Origin: Lentisphaerae bacterium RIFOXYA12_64_32
GTDB taxonomy: Bacteria > Verrucomicrobiota > Lentisphaeria > Oligosphaerales > YB12-FULL-65-16
Reading direction: 5' to 3'
NCBI GenBank assembly: GCA_001803235.1
Contig: MHBL01000235.1
Location: 1 to 33,194, forward strand
Length of the DNA stretch: 33,194 bases
Shown here one piece after another: positions 1-7,562 of this stretch (positions are counted from its first letter, which is position 1; every line of letters begins with the position of its first letter). The notes under the pieces were generated by a model, which was given only the letters and a program-made list of their open reading frames with translations, made no database searches and was not told the origin of the DNA. A program made the position numbers and the translations under genes.

Positions 1-5
1 AAATC

Positions 6-70
6 AAATCTTTGTCTCTGGTCTTTGTCTCAAATCTTTGTCTCAAATCTTTGTCTCTGGTCTTTGTCTC
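6..70. repeat. Five tandem 13-bp repeats
   Basis: Five consecutive 13-bp units begin at 6, 19, 32, 45 and 58. Three read AAATCTTTGTCTC and two read TGGTCTTTGTCTC, so only the first three bases vary. A partial unit (AAATC) at 1-5 suggests the array may extend beyond the window edge. The units are directly adjacent with no spacers, so this is not a CRISPR array. It encodes a short repetitive reading frame that I do not believe is a gene. Confidence 0.9.
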
Positions 71-84
71 TGAAGGTGCGGAGG

Positions 85-121
85 GATGCGGAGGGGACGA
101 TGCGGAGGATGCGGAGGGGAC
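85..121. repeat. Purine-rich 14-bp direct repeat
   Basis: GATGCGGAGGGGAC occurs at 85-98 and again at 108-121, separated by a 9-base partial copy (99-107). It lies directly after the 13-bp array, so the first 120 bases are almost entirely short tandem repeats. Slippage-generated satellite DNA is the simplest explanation. Confidence 0.8.
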
Positions 122-221
122 AGGCGATTTCTGGGGGGGGCATCGTCAACGGCTTGGCGTCTCGCCTGGGAAGGTGCGGACCATTGCGCGTAATTGCGGG
201 GTGACTTCTGGCGACCGAGCA

Positions 222-261
222 CTAGTGCCGGCGGGCCGCCATTTTCGCCCACCGGCACTAG
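222..261. repeat. Inverted repeat upstream of the WA-repeat gene
   Basis: CTAGTGCCGGCGGGC at 222-236 pairs with GCCCACCGGCACTAG at 247-261 (14 of 15 Watson-Crick positions plus one G-T type), with a 10-base loop. There is no T-run on either side, so a Rho-independent terminator is not supported. It could be a foldback repeat or an operator for the gene starting at 334. Confidence 0.6.
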
Positions 262-333
262 ATTACATGTGACGGTGACGGGGTCGTGTGCAGACTCGGC
301 GATCTGATGTGCCCCGCGGAGAGATACCGGCCA

Positions 334-1992
334 ATGCAACCAAGACCGTGGCAACTCCTGATTCTGGCCACCGTGGCGGTAGGCTGCTTTGCTGCTCTCC
401 TGGTGTGGCAGCGAGCTTTCCCCTCAGGCCAGGCTCTTGGCGCCGCGGCCGCAGACGAGAGAGAGACAGCGGGCCATCGGCGGCGACCGACAGACGCGCC
501 AACGCCCGTCCACGTCCCTGACTCGCGCCTGGGCCGTCCCGGATCAGCGCCCTCGCCGTCTCCGGAACGGTGGGACACAACACGCCGCACCTCCGGTCGC
601 GTGTCCATGCCGGACGAGCCGACGCACCCTCACCTGGCGACGGACTCTGCCCCAACCGCAGAAACACTGGCGGCGCTGCGGCGTCAACTCGCCGAGGCCG
701 CACCTGGCGACCGTGCACAGCTCCTGACTCGTATCGGAACCGTTCTGGCAGCGCTTGAGGACGGGGACTTTGCCGACGTGCAGAGTGTTCTCGACGATCT
801 CACCGATCCCCGGGACCGCCGAACGGTTTTACTGACATACCTCTCAGAACTGGCGAAGCATGCACCCGAGAGCGCCGTGCAGTTCGCGATGCAGCTCCCG
901 AACGAGATGCACATCGACAGCACACGCGGCGACTCGGTGGACTTCAGCCGCAACATGGCCCTGGCCACGGTGTTCCGCAGTTGGGCCCAGGTCGACGCCC
1001 CGGCTGCGGCGGCGTGGGCCACGCAGATGGAGGACGTCGCCCTGCGTCAGCAGGCCCTCAGCACGATCGCTTCAACATGGGCCAACTCCGACCTGCCCGC
1101 CGCCTTGGACTGGGCGCGCGAACTGGCGGATACCGGCTCCAGCACGCTGCCGCTGGACCTGATCGCTCGGACCTGGGCGGCGCGCGACATCGGTGCGGCG
1201 GTCGCCTACTGCCAACGACTGCCGGAAGGCGACCTCCGCGACCTGTTCCTGCAGGCCGTCATCCCCCCATGGATCGTCACGGACCGACAGGCGGCACTGG
1301 ACGCGCTGGCGGCCATGCCGGCGGGTGCACGTCGCCAGAGCGCCACGCTTCAAGCGGTCTGGCGCTGGGCCAGCACCGATCCGGCCGGAGCGGCCAGTTG
1401 GGCAACGCAGAACCTGGATGCATCGACGCTCTCCGCGGCGCTGAACTCCATCGTCAGGGCCTGGGTCACGAAGGACACGTCCGCCGCGCTGGACTTCGTG
1501 GCACGGTTGCCCGATGAGGCCACGCGGATCCAGTTATTGACCGCGGCTGCCACCGACCTGGCGAACACCGACCCGGCTATGGCAATCTCGCTTCTGCGCC
1601 AGGTCCCGGCGTCGGGCACCCGTGACTCCGCTACGGAAACGGTAGCCATCAACTGGGCGCGGCGCGATCCTGCCGCCGCAGCGGCCTGGGCCGAGCAATT
1701 CCCGGCCGGCACTCAACGCCAGACGGTGCTTAGCGACGTGGCGCTGCAGTGGACGCGCAAAGACCCGGAATCCGCGGCGAACTGGTTGCGCGCGCTCCCC
1801 GACGATGCGGCACGGTACAGCGCCATCGTCGGCTTCGCCGTCGGCCGCGTCCCCGCCTCGGACGCCGCGACGCTGGCGCAGTGGCGCAGTCTCATGAAGC
1901 AGCCGAACCTGACCCGCGAAGCCGTGAGCCAATGGCTGGAGCAAAGCAGCCTGCCAACGGCGATCCGGCGCGAAGCTGCCAGGTTGCTGTAG
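334..1992 (+). CDS. Membrane-anchored or secreted WA-rich repeat protein
   Basis: No enzymatic family is recognised. From the chosen ATG the protein has 552 residues. It opens with a positively charged start and a hydrophobic segment (about residues 7-27) that is either an uncleaved membrane anchor or a signal peptide. A disordered Arg/Pro/Thr-rich linker follows to about residue 110. The rest, from about residue 200, consists of some ten degenerate units of about 31-34 residues, each with the pattern A..W(A)..D..AA..WA..LP.....R. This periodicity is typical of an alpha-solenoid scaffold, so protein binding outside the cytoplasm is a reasonable inference. An in-frame GTG at 286 and ATG at 307 are possible earlier starts. 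ATG 334 is preferred because GGAGAG lies 10 bases upstream and it puts the hydrophobic segment at the N-terminus. The gene stands alone, convergent with the LarA-like gene. Confidence 0.7.
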   Translation: MQPRPWQLLILATVAVGCFAALLVWQRAFPSGQALGAAAADERETAGHRRRPTDAPTPVHVPDSRLGRPGSAPSPSPERWDTTRRTSGRVSMPDEPTHPHLATDSAPTAETLAALRRQLAEAAPGDRAQLLTRIGTVLAALEDGDFADVQSVLDDLTDPRDRRTVLLTYLSELAKHAPESAVQFAMQLPNEMHIDSTRGDSVDFSRNMALATVFRSWAQVDAPAAAAWATQMEDVALRQQALSTIASTWANSDLPAALDWARELADTGSSTLPLDLIARTWAARDIGAAVAYCQRLPEGDLRDLFLQAVIPPWIVTDRQAALDALAAMPAGARRQSATLQAVWRWASTDPAGAASWATQNLDASTLSAALNSIVRAWVTKDTSAALDFVARLPDEATRIQLLTAAATDLANTDPAMAISLLRQVPASGTRDSATETVAINWARRDPAAAAAWAEQFPAGTQRQTVLSDVALQWTRKDPESAANWLRALPDDAARYSAIVGFAVGRVPASDAATLAQWRSLMKQPNLTREAVSQWLEQSSLPTAIRREAARLL

Positions 1993-2050
1993 GCGAACCG
2001 ACTCCCCGTAAGGCCTGGCCCGTGAAGCGAAATCCTCGGGCCATTCGGCA

Positions 2051-2077
2051 AAGCGGTCCGCCGCGGCGGATTGCCTT
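2051..2077. repeat. Palindrome in the convergent intergenic region
   Basis: TCCGCCGCGGCGGA at 2057-2070 is a perfect 14-bp palindrome inside a longer imperfect one (2051-2077). A weaker hairpin, GGCCCG/CGGGCC, lies at 2017-2042. They occupy the gap between convergent genes ending at 1992 (+) and 2266 (-) and may help end transcription, but no T-run follows. Nothing else is visible in 1993-2265. Confidence 0.4.
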
Positions 2078-2265
2078 ACGTCTCCGCCCCCGAGCTACCG
2101 GGACTCTGCGAACAGCGCCAACTCGCGGTACTCGCGCTCGGCGGCCGGGCGGGGAGGAAAAGAGGTGCGCAGCGTCGTTAGCCGTTGAACCTGTTCACCT
2201 GCCGCACGAGGCGGCGGGGTCCAGCGTACCTACAGGTAGTGGTAGGTTGAGTCAAGTACATAGCC

Positions 2266-3525
2266 CTAATTCACGATGAGGCGGCGCGCCTTGCGGATAA
2301 ACAAGACGCTGGAATCCTTGCCCGTGATCAGGTTGGCCAGCCGCCACGCGTCCGTCAGTCGCGTCAGCGGTGTCACGTAGCTGCCTTGCAGCAACTGCGC
2401 CACCTCCGGACGTGTCACCATGATCACGTTCGCGTTCTTGTCCACAATGGGACGGGCCAGGATGTTGGCGCCGTGCGCTCCGAGACTGAACAGCTTTCGG
2501 TCCTGCGCGTCCCGCACGACGTCGGTTGGGGTCTTGGTGCGGAGCCAGTCGATGAACGTCTTCTCCGCTCCCAGGCCGTCCGGGCAGGCGGAGCACAGGA
2601 TGATCACGCCGTTGCGCTTGACGCATTCCGCGGCCGGGATGATCGCCTTCTTCCCCTGCACCAGGTCGCAGTCGTAGGGATGTCCTCCGGCCGAGGAAAT
2701 GACGATGTCGGCCAGTCGGGGCCGCACCCGGTAGATCCGTTCCGACCTCAGGCAGGCGTGCACGTGCGCCTTGACCGGATGCCCGGCCACGACCTCCGTG
2801 ACCTCGTCGTTGGGGCCGCTGACAGAGTAGACGATGAGATGGAAGGGCAGCTTGGCGGCGAACTCGGCAGCATCCTCGCTGACCGGATTTCCGGTCAGAC
2901 GCCCCATACGGGTATCAAGGTGGGTAATGTAGAAGTGGTTGTTGTCGATCGACTCGTGGTGCGCCAGTCCCGGCATCAGCAGTTTCCGCCCCCCCGACCA
3001 ACCCGCCAGATAGGACGGCTCCACGATGCCACAACCGATGACCACCTCATGTCGGAACAATTCGCCATTTACCCGAATGGGCGTGCCGCGGGACGTCACG
3101 CCGCAATCGACCATGCCACGCTCATCAAACGGGTCGTGCTGAAGGACGGGACAGGCTCGGAGAATCCTCGGTCCAAGGTGCCGGCGCAACTCGCGTTCTG
3201 TCATCGGCCGGTGCCGCCCGGTCGCGATGATAATCGTGGGTTTCACACCGAGGCGCGCGCAAGCGTCCAGAACGGGCTGGACAAGTGCCTGGGGCGAAGG
3301 CCGGGTATGATCCACCGTCACGATCAGCGCGCTGCGTTTGCCAGCGAGAAGTTCGCCCAGCGGCCGCGTCCCCAACGGCTCTTCCAAGGCGCGCCGCGTA
3401 GCCGCCAAGACATCCGGGACAGCCCGGACACGCCGCGGCCCCATCGTCCCGATGACCCGCTCCTCCGGAACGTCCAGCGACAGCGTTCCCTTGCCGTATT
3501 CGACGTCATACCGCATGACGCTCAT
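2266..3525 (-). CDS. LarA-family (DUF2088) nickel-pincer-type racemase/epimerase homologue
   Basis: The 419-residue protein has the length and motifs of the lactate racemase LarA family, which uses a nickel-pincer nucleotide to racemise or epimerise 2-hydroxy acids and sugar acids in the cytoplasm. Visible family signatures are DHTR at 72-75, TGRHRP around His105, AGWSGGRKLLMPG with the cofactor-attachment lysine at 181, and the candidate nickel-ligand His197 in NNH. The usual EPH motif just before AGFSGG, carrying the second catalytic histidine (His174 of Lactobacillus plantarum LarA), reads EPS here (Ser171). Lactate racemisation is therefore doubtful, and another hydroxy-acid or sugar-acid substrate, or another chemistry, is likely. 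No larB/C/E cofactor genes are in the window. It lies 115 bases downstream of the GH20 gene on the same strand, consistent with sugar catabolism. The start is kept at 3525; a second ATG nine bases in has better spacing from GAAGGG. Confidence 0.85.
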   Translation of the reverse strand: MSVMRYDVEYGKGTLSLDVPEERVIGTMGPRRVRAVPDVLAATRRALEEPLGTRPLGELLAGKRSALIVTVDHTRPSPQALVQPVLDACARLGVKPTIIIATGRHRPMTERELRRHLGPRILRACPVLQHDPFDERGMVDCGVTSRGTPIRVNGELFRHEVVIGCGIVEPSYLAGWSGGRKLLMPGLAHHESIDNNHFYITHLDTRMGRLTGNPVSEDAAEFAAKLPFHLIVYSVSGPNDEVTEVVAGHPVKAHVHACLRSERIYRVRPRLADIVISSAGGHPYDCDLVQGKKAIIPAAECVKRNGVIILCSACPDGLGAEKTFIDWLRTKTPTDVVRDAQDRKLFSLGAHGANILARPIVDKNANVIMVTRPEVAQLLQGSYVTPLTRLTDAWRLANLITGKDSSVLFIRKARRLIVN

Positions 3526-3640
3526 GCCCTTCGAAGAGTCCCCGCCATCTCAGGCAAGCACGTGCAAAGCCGACCCAACCCAAATGCGTCGACCCGCTCC
3601 CGTGCCCGTGCCCCTGCGACAAGATAGACCGCCAACGGAA

Positions 3641-5587
3641 TCATGCCAGTTCTGCCGGGCACCAATCGGCCTTTGGCGGCAATTTCTCCGCCGTGGCCAA
3701 TTTCTCACGCATCCCCTGCAAGACAACGAGGAACCGCTCCGATTTCACCACGTCCTCGCCGTCGTTGCCAAACGTTTCGTACAGGCAGGCAAACCGGCGG
3801 CGCAGGCACTCCGCGTCCCGCATCAGTCCGTCGATTCCGGTCAGCAGCGCGTCACGGCACCAGGCCTGGACCAGCGGTTCGCCGGCGTGTTTCTCCGCGT
3901 GGCTGTAGATGCCTGCGATGCTGGCGCGCAGATGAAACATGCGCATGGCAAGAATGTCGACGCGCAGTGGCACGTCCATGGCGTCGAGAAGGTGCGCCCG
4001 CCGTGATGCGCACTTCACCGTCTTGCGCCATTGCACCAGGTACTGCTCCTTGGCGGCGATCAACTGCGCCGGACTGCCCAGGGGCTTGATGGGGTCACTG
4101 CCCCACTGCGGCGGTCCGAAAATCCGCCACGGCTGGTCCAACTTCAGCAGGTACGGCACCAACCGCATCGAGTTCGGCAGCACGTCGATCTTAATGCCTG
4201 TGTCCAGATACGGAATCAGCGCCTCGTCCATGCCGAAGAACAACGAACAGAATCGCTGCCCAAACTCTTCCGACTCGTAGCTGTGCCGACTCCACATGGT
4301 CTCCGCGGACTTCGCAAAGTCGAGCCAGCGGTTGTTGAACACCTCACCCATGTGCAGGCTCCAGGTGGTCGTGAACGCGCCAATGGCGCCGCTCTCCTTG
4401 GCAGCATCGAAGAAATTGCGGATGTGGAAGTCAATGCCGCGGACCGGCCCCCACGGGCAACCGCGCTCGTCCGAATCGATCGCCGGCATCAGGTCGAACC
4501 CCAGTGCGCGCAGGTAGTCCATCTCGTCGGGCGAGAAGTGCGCATACTGCCAGTCGCAGATCACCACGTCGCGGTCCAGCCACTCGAGGGCCTTGGCGGT
4601 GTAGTTCAAGCTGCCCCAACCGGTGACCCCGCCGTTGGCGGCGTGCGCGCCGGGGAACTGCATCGAGTCCAGCAGCATGTCCCCCCACATCAGGCTGCGA
4701 CGCCCGCGCTGGCGCAGGTGCGCGGCAATCGCGTTGATGTGCTCCGCCAGCATCTTCCCGGGATGCCCGTCCTTCTGCAGTCGCGCCCGGCACGCCGAGC
4801 AAAAGCCCAACTTCGGCACCTCGTCCATGCCGATATGGATGTACGGCGTATCGAACGCGTCCACCAGGTCATCGACAAGGGCGAGCACAAACGGCAGACT
4901 CTGCGGATTCGACGGGCAGATCATGTACGAGTCGGCGGGATCCTCGCGCAAATGCTTGTTCGGGTCGACGTGCAGGATCTGTTCCATGTGACCGAGGCAG
5001 TTCACCTCCGGCACCAGCACGACGTGGTGCGCCTTGGCGAACGCGCACAGATCGCGCGCCTCGGCCGGAGTCATCCAACCGGGCTGATGCAACTCGGGAT
5101 GTGAGGGGAAGGAAAACCGGCCTTCGAGGTAGAGGTGCAGCATGTTCAGCTTCAGCGCTGCCATGTGCCGGATCACGTCCTTCATGTGCTCGTGCCGGTA
5201 CACCATGCGCCGCGCCAGGTCGTACTGCAGCCCGCGCCACTGCAGCGCCGGGTAGTCCACGATGCTCACCGCCGGCAGTGAAGTCCCGTCCTGCGTCTGG
5301 TCCACCAACTGCACCAGCGTCTGCAGACCGTAAAAGAGGCCCGCCGCGCCACCCGCCGTGATCGTGATCGTCTTGGCCGTCGCGTCGAGGACGTACGCCT
5401 GCCCCACGCACGTCGGCGGCAGGCCAGGCAAGTCCTCGATCTCCGCGGGTTCAATCTTCAGTCGCACCGGTGCCGCTGATTCGCGCGTCTCCAGCGCCTT
5501 GGCCACCGCCGCCCGCAACTTGGCGGTCACCTGGACACTCGATCCGTCACCGACGCACACCTCTTGCGGAACCGGAAGAAACTGCAT
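3641..5587 (-). CDS. Glycoside hydrolase family 20 beta-N-acetylhexosaminidase-like protein
   Basis: This 648-residue protein has the GH20 arrangement. An N-terminal alpha/beta domain (about 1-110) contains GLFYGLQTL. A TIM barrel begins at YPALQWRGLQYDLARR (113-128), continues through LNMLHLYLEG and PEVNCLGHME, and carries the Asp-Glu catalytic pair in HIGMDEVPKLG (Asp255, Glu256). The classical form is HxGGDE, so Met replaces the second Gly. In substrate-assisted GH20 catalysis the Asp orients the substrate N-acetyl group and the Glu is the acid/base. A helical C-terminal region of about 200 residues follows. No signal peptide is visible, so it probably acts in the cytoplasm on imported amino-sugar oligosaccharides. 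AGGAG lies 8 bases before the ATG. It is followed by the LarA-like gene on the same strand, possibly one transcript. Substrate identity is inference. Confidence 0.85.
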   Translation of the reverse strand: MQFLPVPQEVCVGDGSSVQVTAKLRAAVAKALETRESAAPVRLKIEPAEIEDLPGLPPTCVGQAYVLDATAKTITITAGGAAGLFYGLQTLVQLVDQTQDGTSLPAVSIVDYPALQWRGLQYDLARRMVYRHEHMKDVIRHMAALKLNMLHLYLEGRFSFPSHPELHQPGWMTPAEARDLCAFAKAHHVVLVPEVNCLGHMEQILHVDPNKHLREDPADSYMICPSNPQSLPFVLALVDDLVDAFDTPYIHIGMDEVPKLGFCSACRARLQKDGHPGKMLAEHINAIAAHLRQRGRRSLMWGDMLLDSMQFPGAHAANGGVTGWGSLNYTAKALEWLDRDVVICDWQYAHFSPDEMDYLRALGFDLMPAIDSDERGCPWGPVRGIDFHIRNFFDAAKESGAIGAFTTTWSLHMGEVFNNRWLDFAKSAETMWSRHSYESEEFGQRFCSLFFGMDEALIPYLDTGIKIDVLPNSMRLVPYLLKLDQPWRIFGPPQWGSDPIKPLGSPAQLIAAKEQYLVQWRKTVKCASRRAHLLDAMDVPLRVDILAMRMFHLRASIAGIYSHAEKHAGEPLVQAWCRDALLTGIDGLMRDAECLRRRFACLYETFGNDGEDVVKSERFLVVLQGMREKLATAEKLPPKADWCPAELA

Positions 5588-5889
5588 GTGGGTCTCCTTT
5601 GCACTGTCAACCCGAATGCCGGGGGTGACTTCAGGGGAACGGACTCAACGGACAAGACGGACGCGTGGTCGAGGTGTCGGACATCCCGATGGCCGCCCCG
5701 CCAACGTCTCCTATGCTGTCAAGTCCTGGTCTCCGTTTGACACCTGTTCCAGTTTGTCGATCGTTGGTTCAGACTCCGTGGTTTGTGGGACGGGTGTCGA
5801 GTGTCGAGGGGGAGGCGTCCCTCAACACCGAACACCGAACACTGAACACTCATCACCGGCGCCCCTCGCCCCTAGACACCCGACCCCCG
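5588..5889. other. Intergenic stretch with a 7-bp tandem repeat
   Basis: The 302 bases between the GH20 start and the glycyl-radical remnant hold no convincing gene. At 5824-5851 there are four tandem 7-bp units (AACACCG twice, AACACTG, AACACTC). A GGAG-type ribosome-binding site for the GH20 gene lies at its left end. No clear promoter was found. Confidence 0.5.
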
Positions 5890-6310
5890 TCACAGCCTGG
5901 CAAACTCCGTGCGCATGATCACTTCGTCCTGCATTTCGGGCGACAACCTCACAAAATAGTCCGTGTAACCGCCGATGCGCACCCCCAGGTCGCGGTATTC
6001 GGCCGGGTTCTGCTTGGCGCGGCGCAACACGTCGGTGTCGACCACGTTGATCTGGGTCTCGAATCCGCCACGCTGCAGAAACGCGATCGCCACATCGTGC
6101 AATCTCTCGAACGACTCGCGCGTGGCGAACAGCGAACGGTTGAATTTCATGTTGTACGCCGCGCCGCCGATCAGCAAGGAGTGGTCCCAGGACGTCGTCG
6201 AGAGGATGGCGGCTGTTGGGCCCTGGCGCTCCCTGCCCTGTGCCGGACCGCAGCTATCGGCGAACGGCACACTCGCCTTGCGCCCATCCGGGGTGGCGCC
6301 GCAACGCGAA
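5890..6310 (-). pseudogene. C-terminal remnant of a glycyl-radical enzyme (pyruvate formate-lyase-like)
   Basis: About 140 codons match the C-terminal end of the pyruvate formate-lyase/glycerol dehydratase superfamily: GATPDGRKA, then ADSCGP..G, GPTAAILS, DHSLLIGGAAYN.KF, and the glycyl-radical loop GVRIGGYTDYFVRLSPEMQDEVIMRTEF near the stop codon. In intact enzymes this glycine is oxidised to a radical by an activating radical-SAM protein, and the catalytic cysteine lies several hundred residues upstream. Here everything N-terminal is missing. Reading upstream in the same frame, similarity ends near 6310 and gives way to low-quality sequence containing hairpins. An open frame continues to 6522, but that part looks non-coding. 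No activating enzyme is visible nearby. The simplest reading is a gene truncated by insertion or deletion; a short stand-alone C-terminal spare-part protein of the YfiD/GrcA type is an alternative, though no start is evident. Confidence 0.75.
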
Positions 6311-6538
6311 CATCCCCGCCGCGAGTAATATGGGAGTCGCGGGTGGGACGACGGTGTGCAGGCCCATGTGTGAAACCCCCGTGGCCTTGTGCCACGGGTG
6401 AATCGGGTTCGCCCGCCAAACGTAGCCCCCCCCTCCTCCCTTTTCCCCGTCCGCCGGCGGCGGACGGGGAAAAGGGAGGAGGGGGCACGCGCCCGCATGG
6501 TGCCCGCGCTCACGAACGGCATCGACAGCGAGAGACAG
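6311..6538. repeat. Hairpin-rich insert with a 27-bp perfect palindrome
   Basis: The sequence that replaces the missing front of the glycyl-radical gene contains two strong foldbacks. CCCGTGGC (6379-6386) pairs with GCCACGGG (6392-6399). A far larger one has perfect 27-bp arms at 6429-6455 and 6459-6485 separated by three bases; its left arm is pyrimidine-rich (CCCTCCTCCCTTTTCCCC...). No coding potential is convincing. It looks like a foldback or MITE-type insertion, though I find no clear target duplication. Confidence 0.6.
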
Positions 6539-6570
6539 AAAAAGGGCTGCCGGCATGTCGCCGGCAGCCC
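6539..6570 (-). terminator. Rho-independent terminator of the sugar isomerase gene
   Basis: Read on the minus strand, GGGCTGCCGGC (6570-6560), a five-base loop and GCCGGCAGCCC (6554-6544) form an 11-bp perfect stem followed by TTTTT (6543-6539). It lies 24 bases past the stop codon at 6595. This is the clearest intrinsic terminator in the window, and it separates the isomerase from the glycyl-radical remnant and GH20 genes. Confidence 0.85.
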
Positions 6571-6594
6571 TCCGAAAACACACCCGTTCTAAAA

Positions 6595-7350
6595 CTACTT
6601 GTTACCCCGGGCAAGGTTCTTGCCCACGAGGTAGTTGTAGCTCTTGCGGACCGCTTCCATCATGTCGGTCTTGCAGGAGTCCAGTTCGACGATCATCCAC
6701 TCCGCGGTACCAGTGCCGGCCTTCACCACCGACGCCCAGTCGACGATCCCGTCGCCGACCGCCGTCATGGGTTCACCCTTCTTGCACGGGCCGTCCTTGA
6801 TGTGCAGCAACGGTGCACGCTTCCCGACTTCCTTGATGACGGCGGCTGGGTCTGGCCCACCCGTCTTTACCCAGTAGCAGTCAACCTCGAAAAACACATC
6901 CTTGCTCAACTGCTGCATCATCTGCTTGTAGACGTACTCACCCTCGATCTCGATGTACTCCCACCAGTGATTGTGAATCCCGAATTGCCGCCCCGCCGCC
7001 TTGGCGTTGGCACCGGCTTCGTTGAACTTTGCGCAGGTCTCCTTGATCTTCTCCTTGGTGGCAAACGCGTCCGGCCCGAAGCCACTGACCATCCGTTTGC
7101 ACCCCAACTTGGCGGCAATGTCCAACGCCTCGTTCTTGCTCGCGCCGATCGGCATGGGTAAGTGCGCACTGCATACCGTCAGGCCCAGGTCCTTGTAGAT
7201 CTTCACAGCCTCATCGACGTTCGAGCCCGGGAATCCTGCGGGCTCGACCCCAACGTATCCCATGTCGGCGACCTTCTTCACCGTTCCCGCATAGTCGTTC
7301 TTGGCGATCTCGCGCACACTGTACAGTTGCAGAGCGATCGGAGCAGGCAT
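6595..7350 (-). CDS. Sugar phosphate isomerase/epimerase (xylose isomerase-like TIM barrel)
   Basis: The 251-residue protein begins ALQLYSVRE and continues with GYVGVEPAGF, IHNHWWEY, FFEVDCYWVKTGG and WMIVELDS. These are the usual segments of the AP_endonuc_2 TIM-barrel family, in which the Glu, His and Asp residues of the later strands bind a divalent metal. Members isomerise or epimerise sugars, inositol derivatives and keto-sugars in the cytoplasm; the exact substrate cannot be read from the sequence. Length is slightly short but normal for the family. No signal peptide is present. GGGAGA precedes the ATG by 4-9 bases. The gene has its own terminator and lies downstream of the URO-D-like gene at 7563-8630 on the same strand. 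A role in carbohydrate breakdown with the nearby GH20 protein is inference. Confidence 0.85.
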   Translation of the reverse strand: MPAPIALQLYSVREIAKNDYAGTVKKVADMGYVGVEPAGFPGSNVDEAVKIYKDLGLTVCSAHLPMPIGASKNEALDIAAKLGCKRMVSGFGPDAFATKEKIKETCAKFNEAGANAKAAGRQFGIHNHWWEYIEIEGEYVYKQMMQQLSKDVFFEVDCYWVKTGGPDPAAVIKEVGKRAPLLHIKDGPCKKGEPMTAVGDGIVDWASVVKAGTGTAEWMIVELDSCKTDMMEAVRKSYNYLVGKNLARGNK

Positions 7351-7528
7351 GTCAGTCTCCCTTTTCCTTGTTTCCGAACCTTGCCTGACTCAGCGCGAGG
7401 CACGTCGTAACGCCCCGGCTGCACCAGGATTGACACAACCCAACAGCTGCTTATTGCTTTACCCGTCCACAACCGGAAAATCAAGCACAAACACCGCTTT
7501 TCGCACCACCCAGGCACACCCCGGGGCC

Positions 7529-7560
7529 TCACCCGCTCACCCGCTCACCCACTCACCCAC
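7529..7560. repeat. Four tandem 8-bp repeats
   Basis: TCACCCGC occurs twice, then TCACCCAC twice, without gaps, ending three bases before the stop codon of the next minus-strand gene (7563). It lies in the spacer upstream of the isomerase gene. Probably slippage-prone simple sequence; no function can be assigned. Confidence 0.75.
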
Positions 7561-7562
7561 TC

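Noticed and set aside
1..121. CRISPR array
   Set aside because: The repeats are adjacent 13-bp and 14-bp units with no unique spacers, and no cas genes are in the window.
5665..7161. A 498-codon plus-strand frame over the remnant and isomerase genes
   Set aside because: It runs through an intergenic repeat, the palindrome and the isomerase in antisense, has no recognisable domain, and conflicts with the clear minus-strand terminator at 6539-6570.
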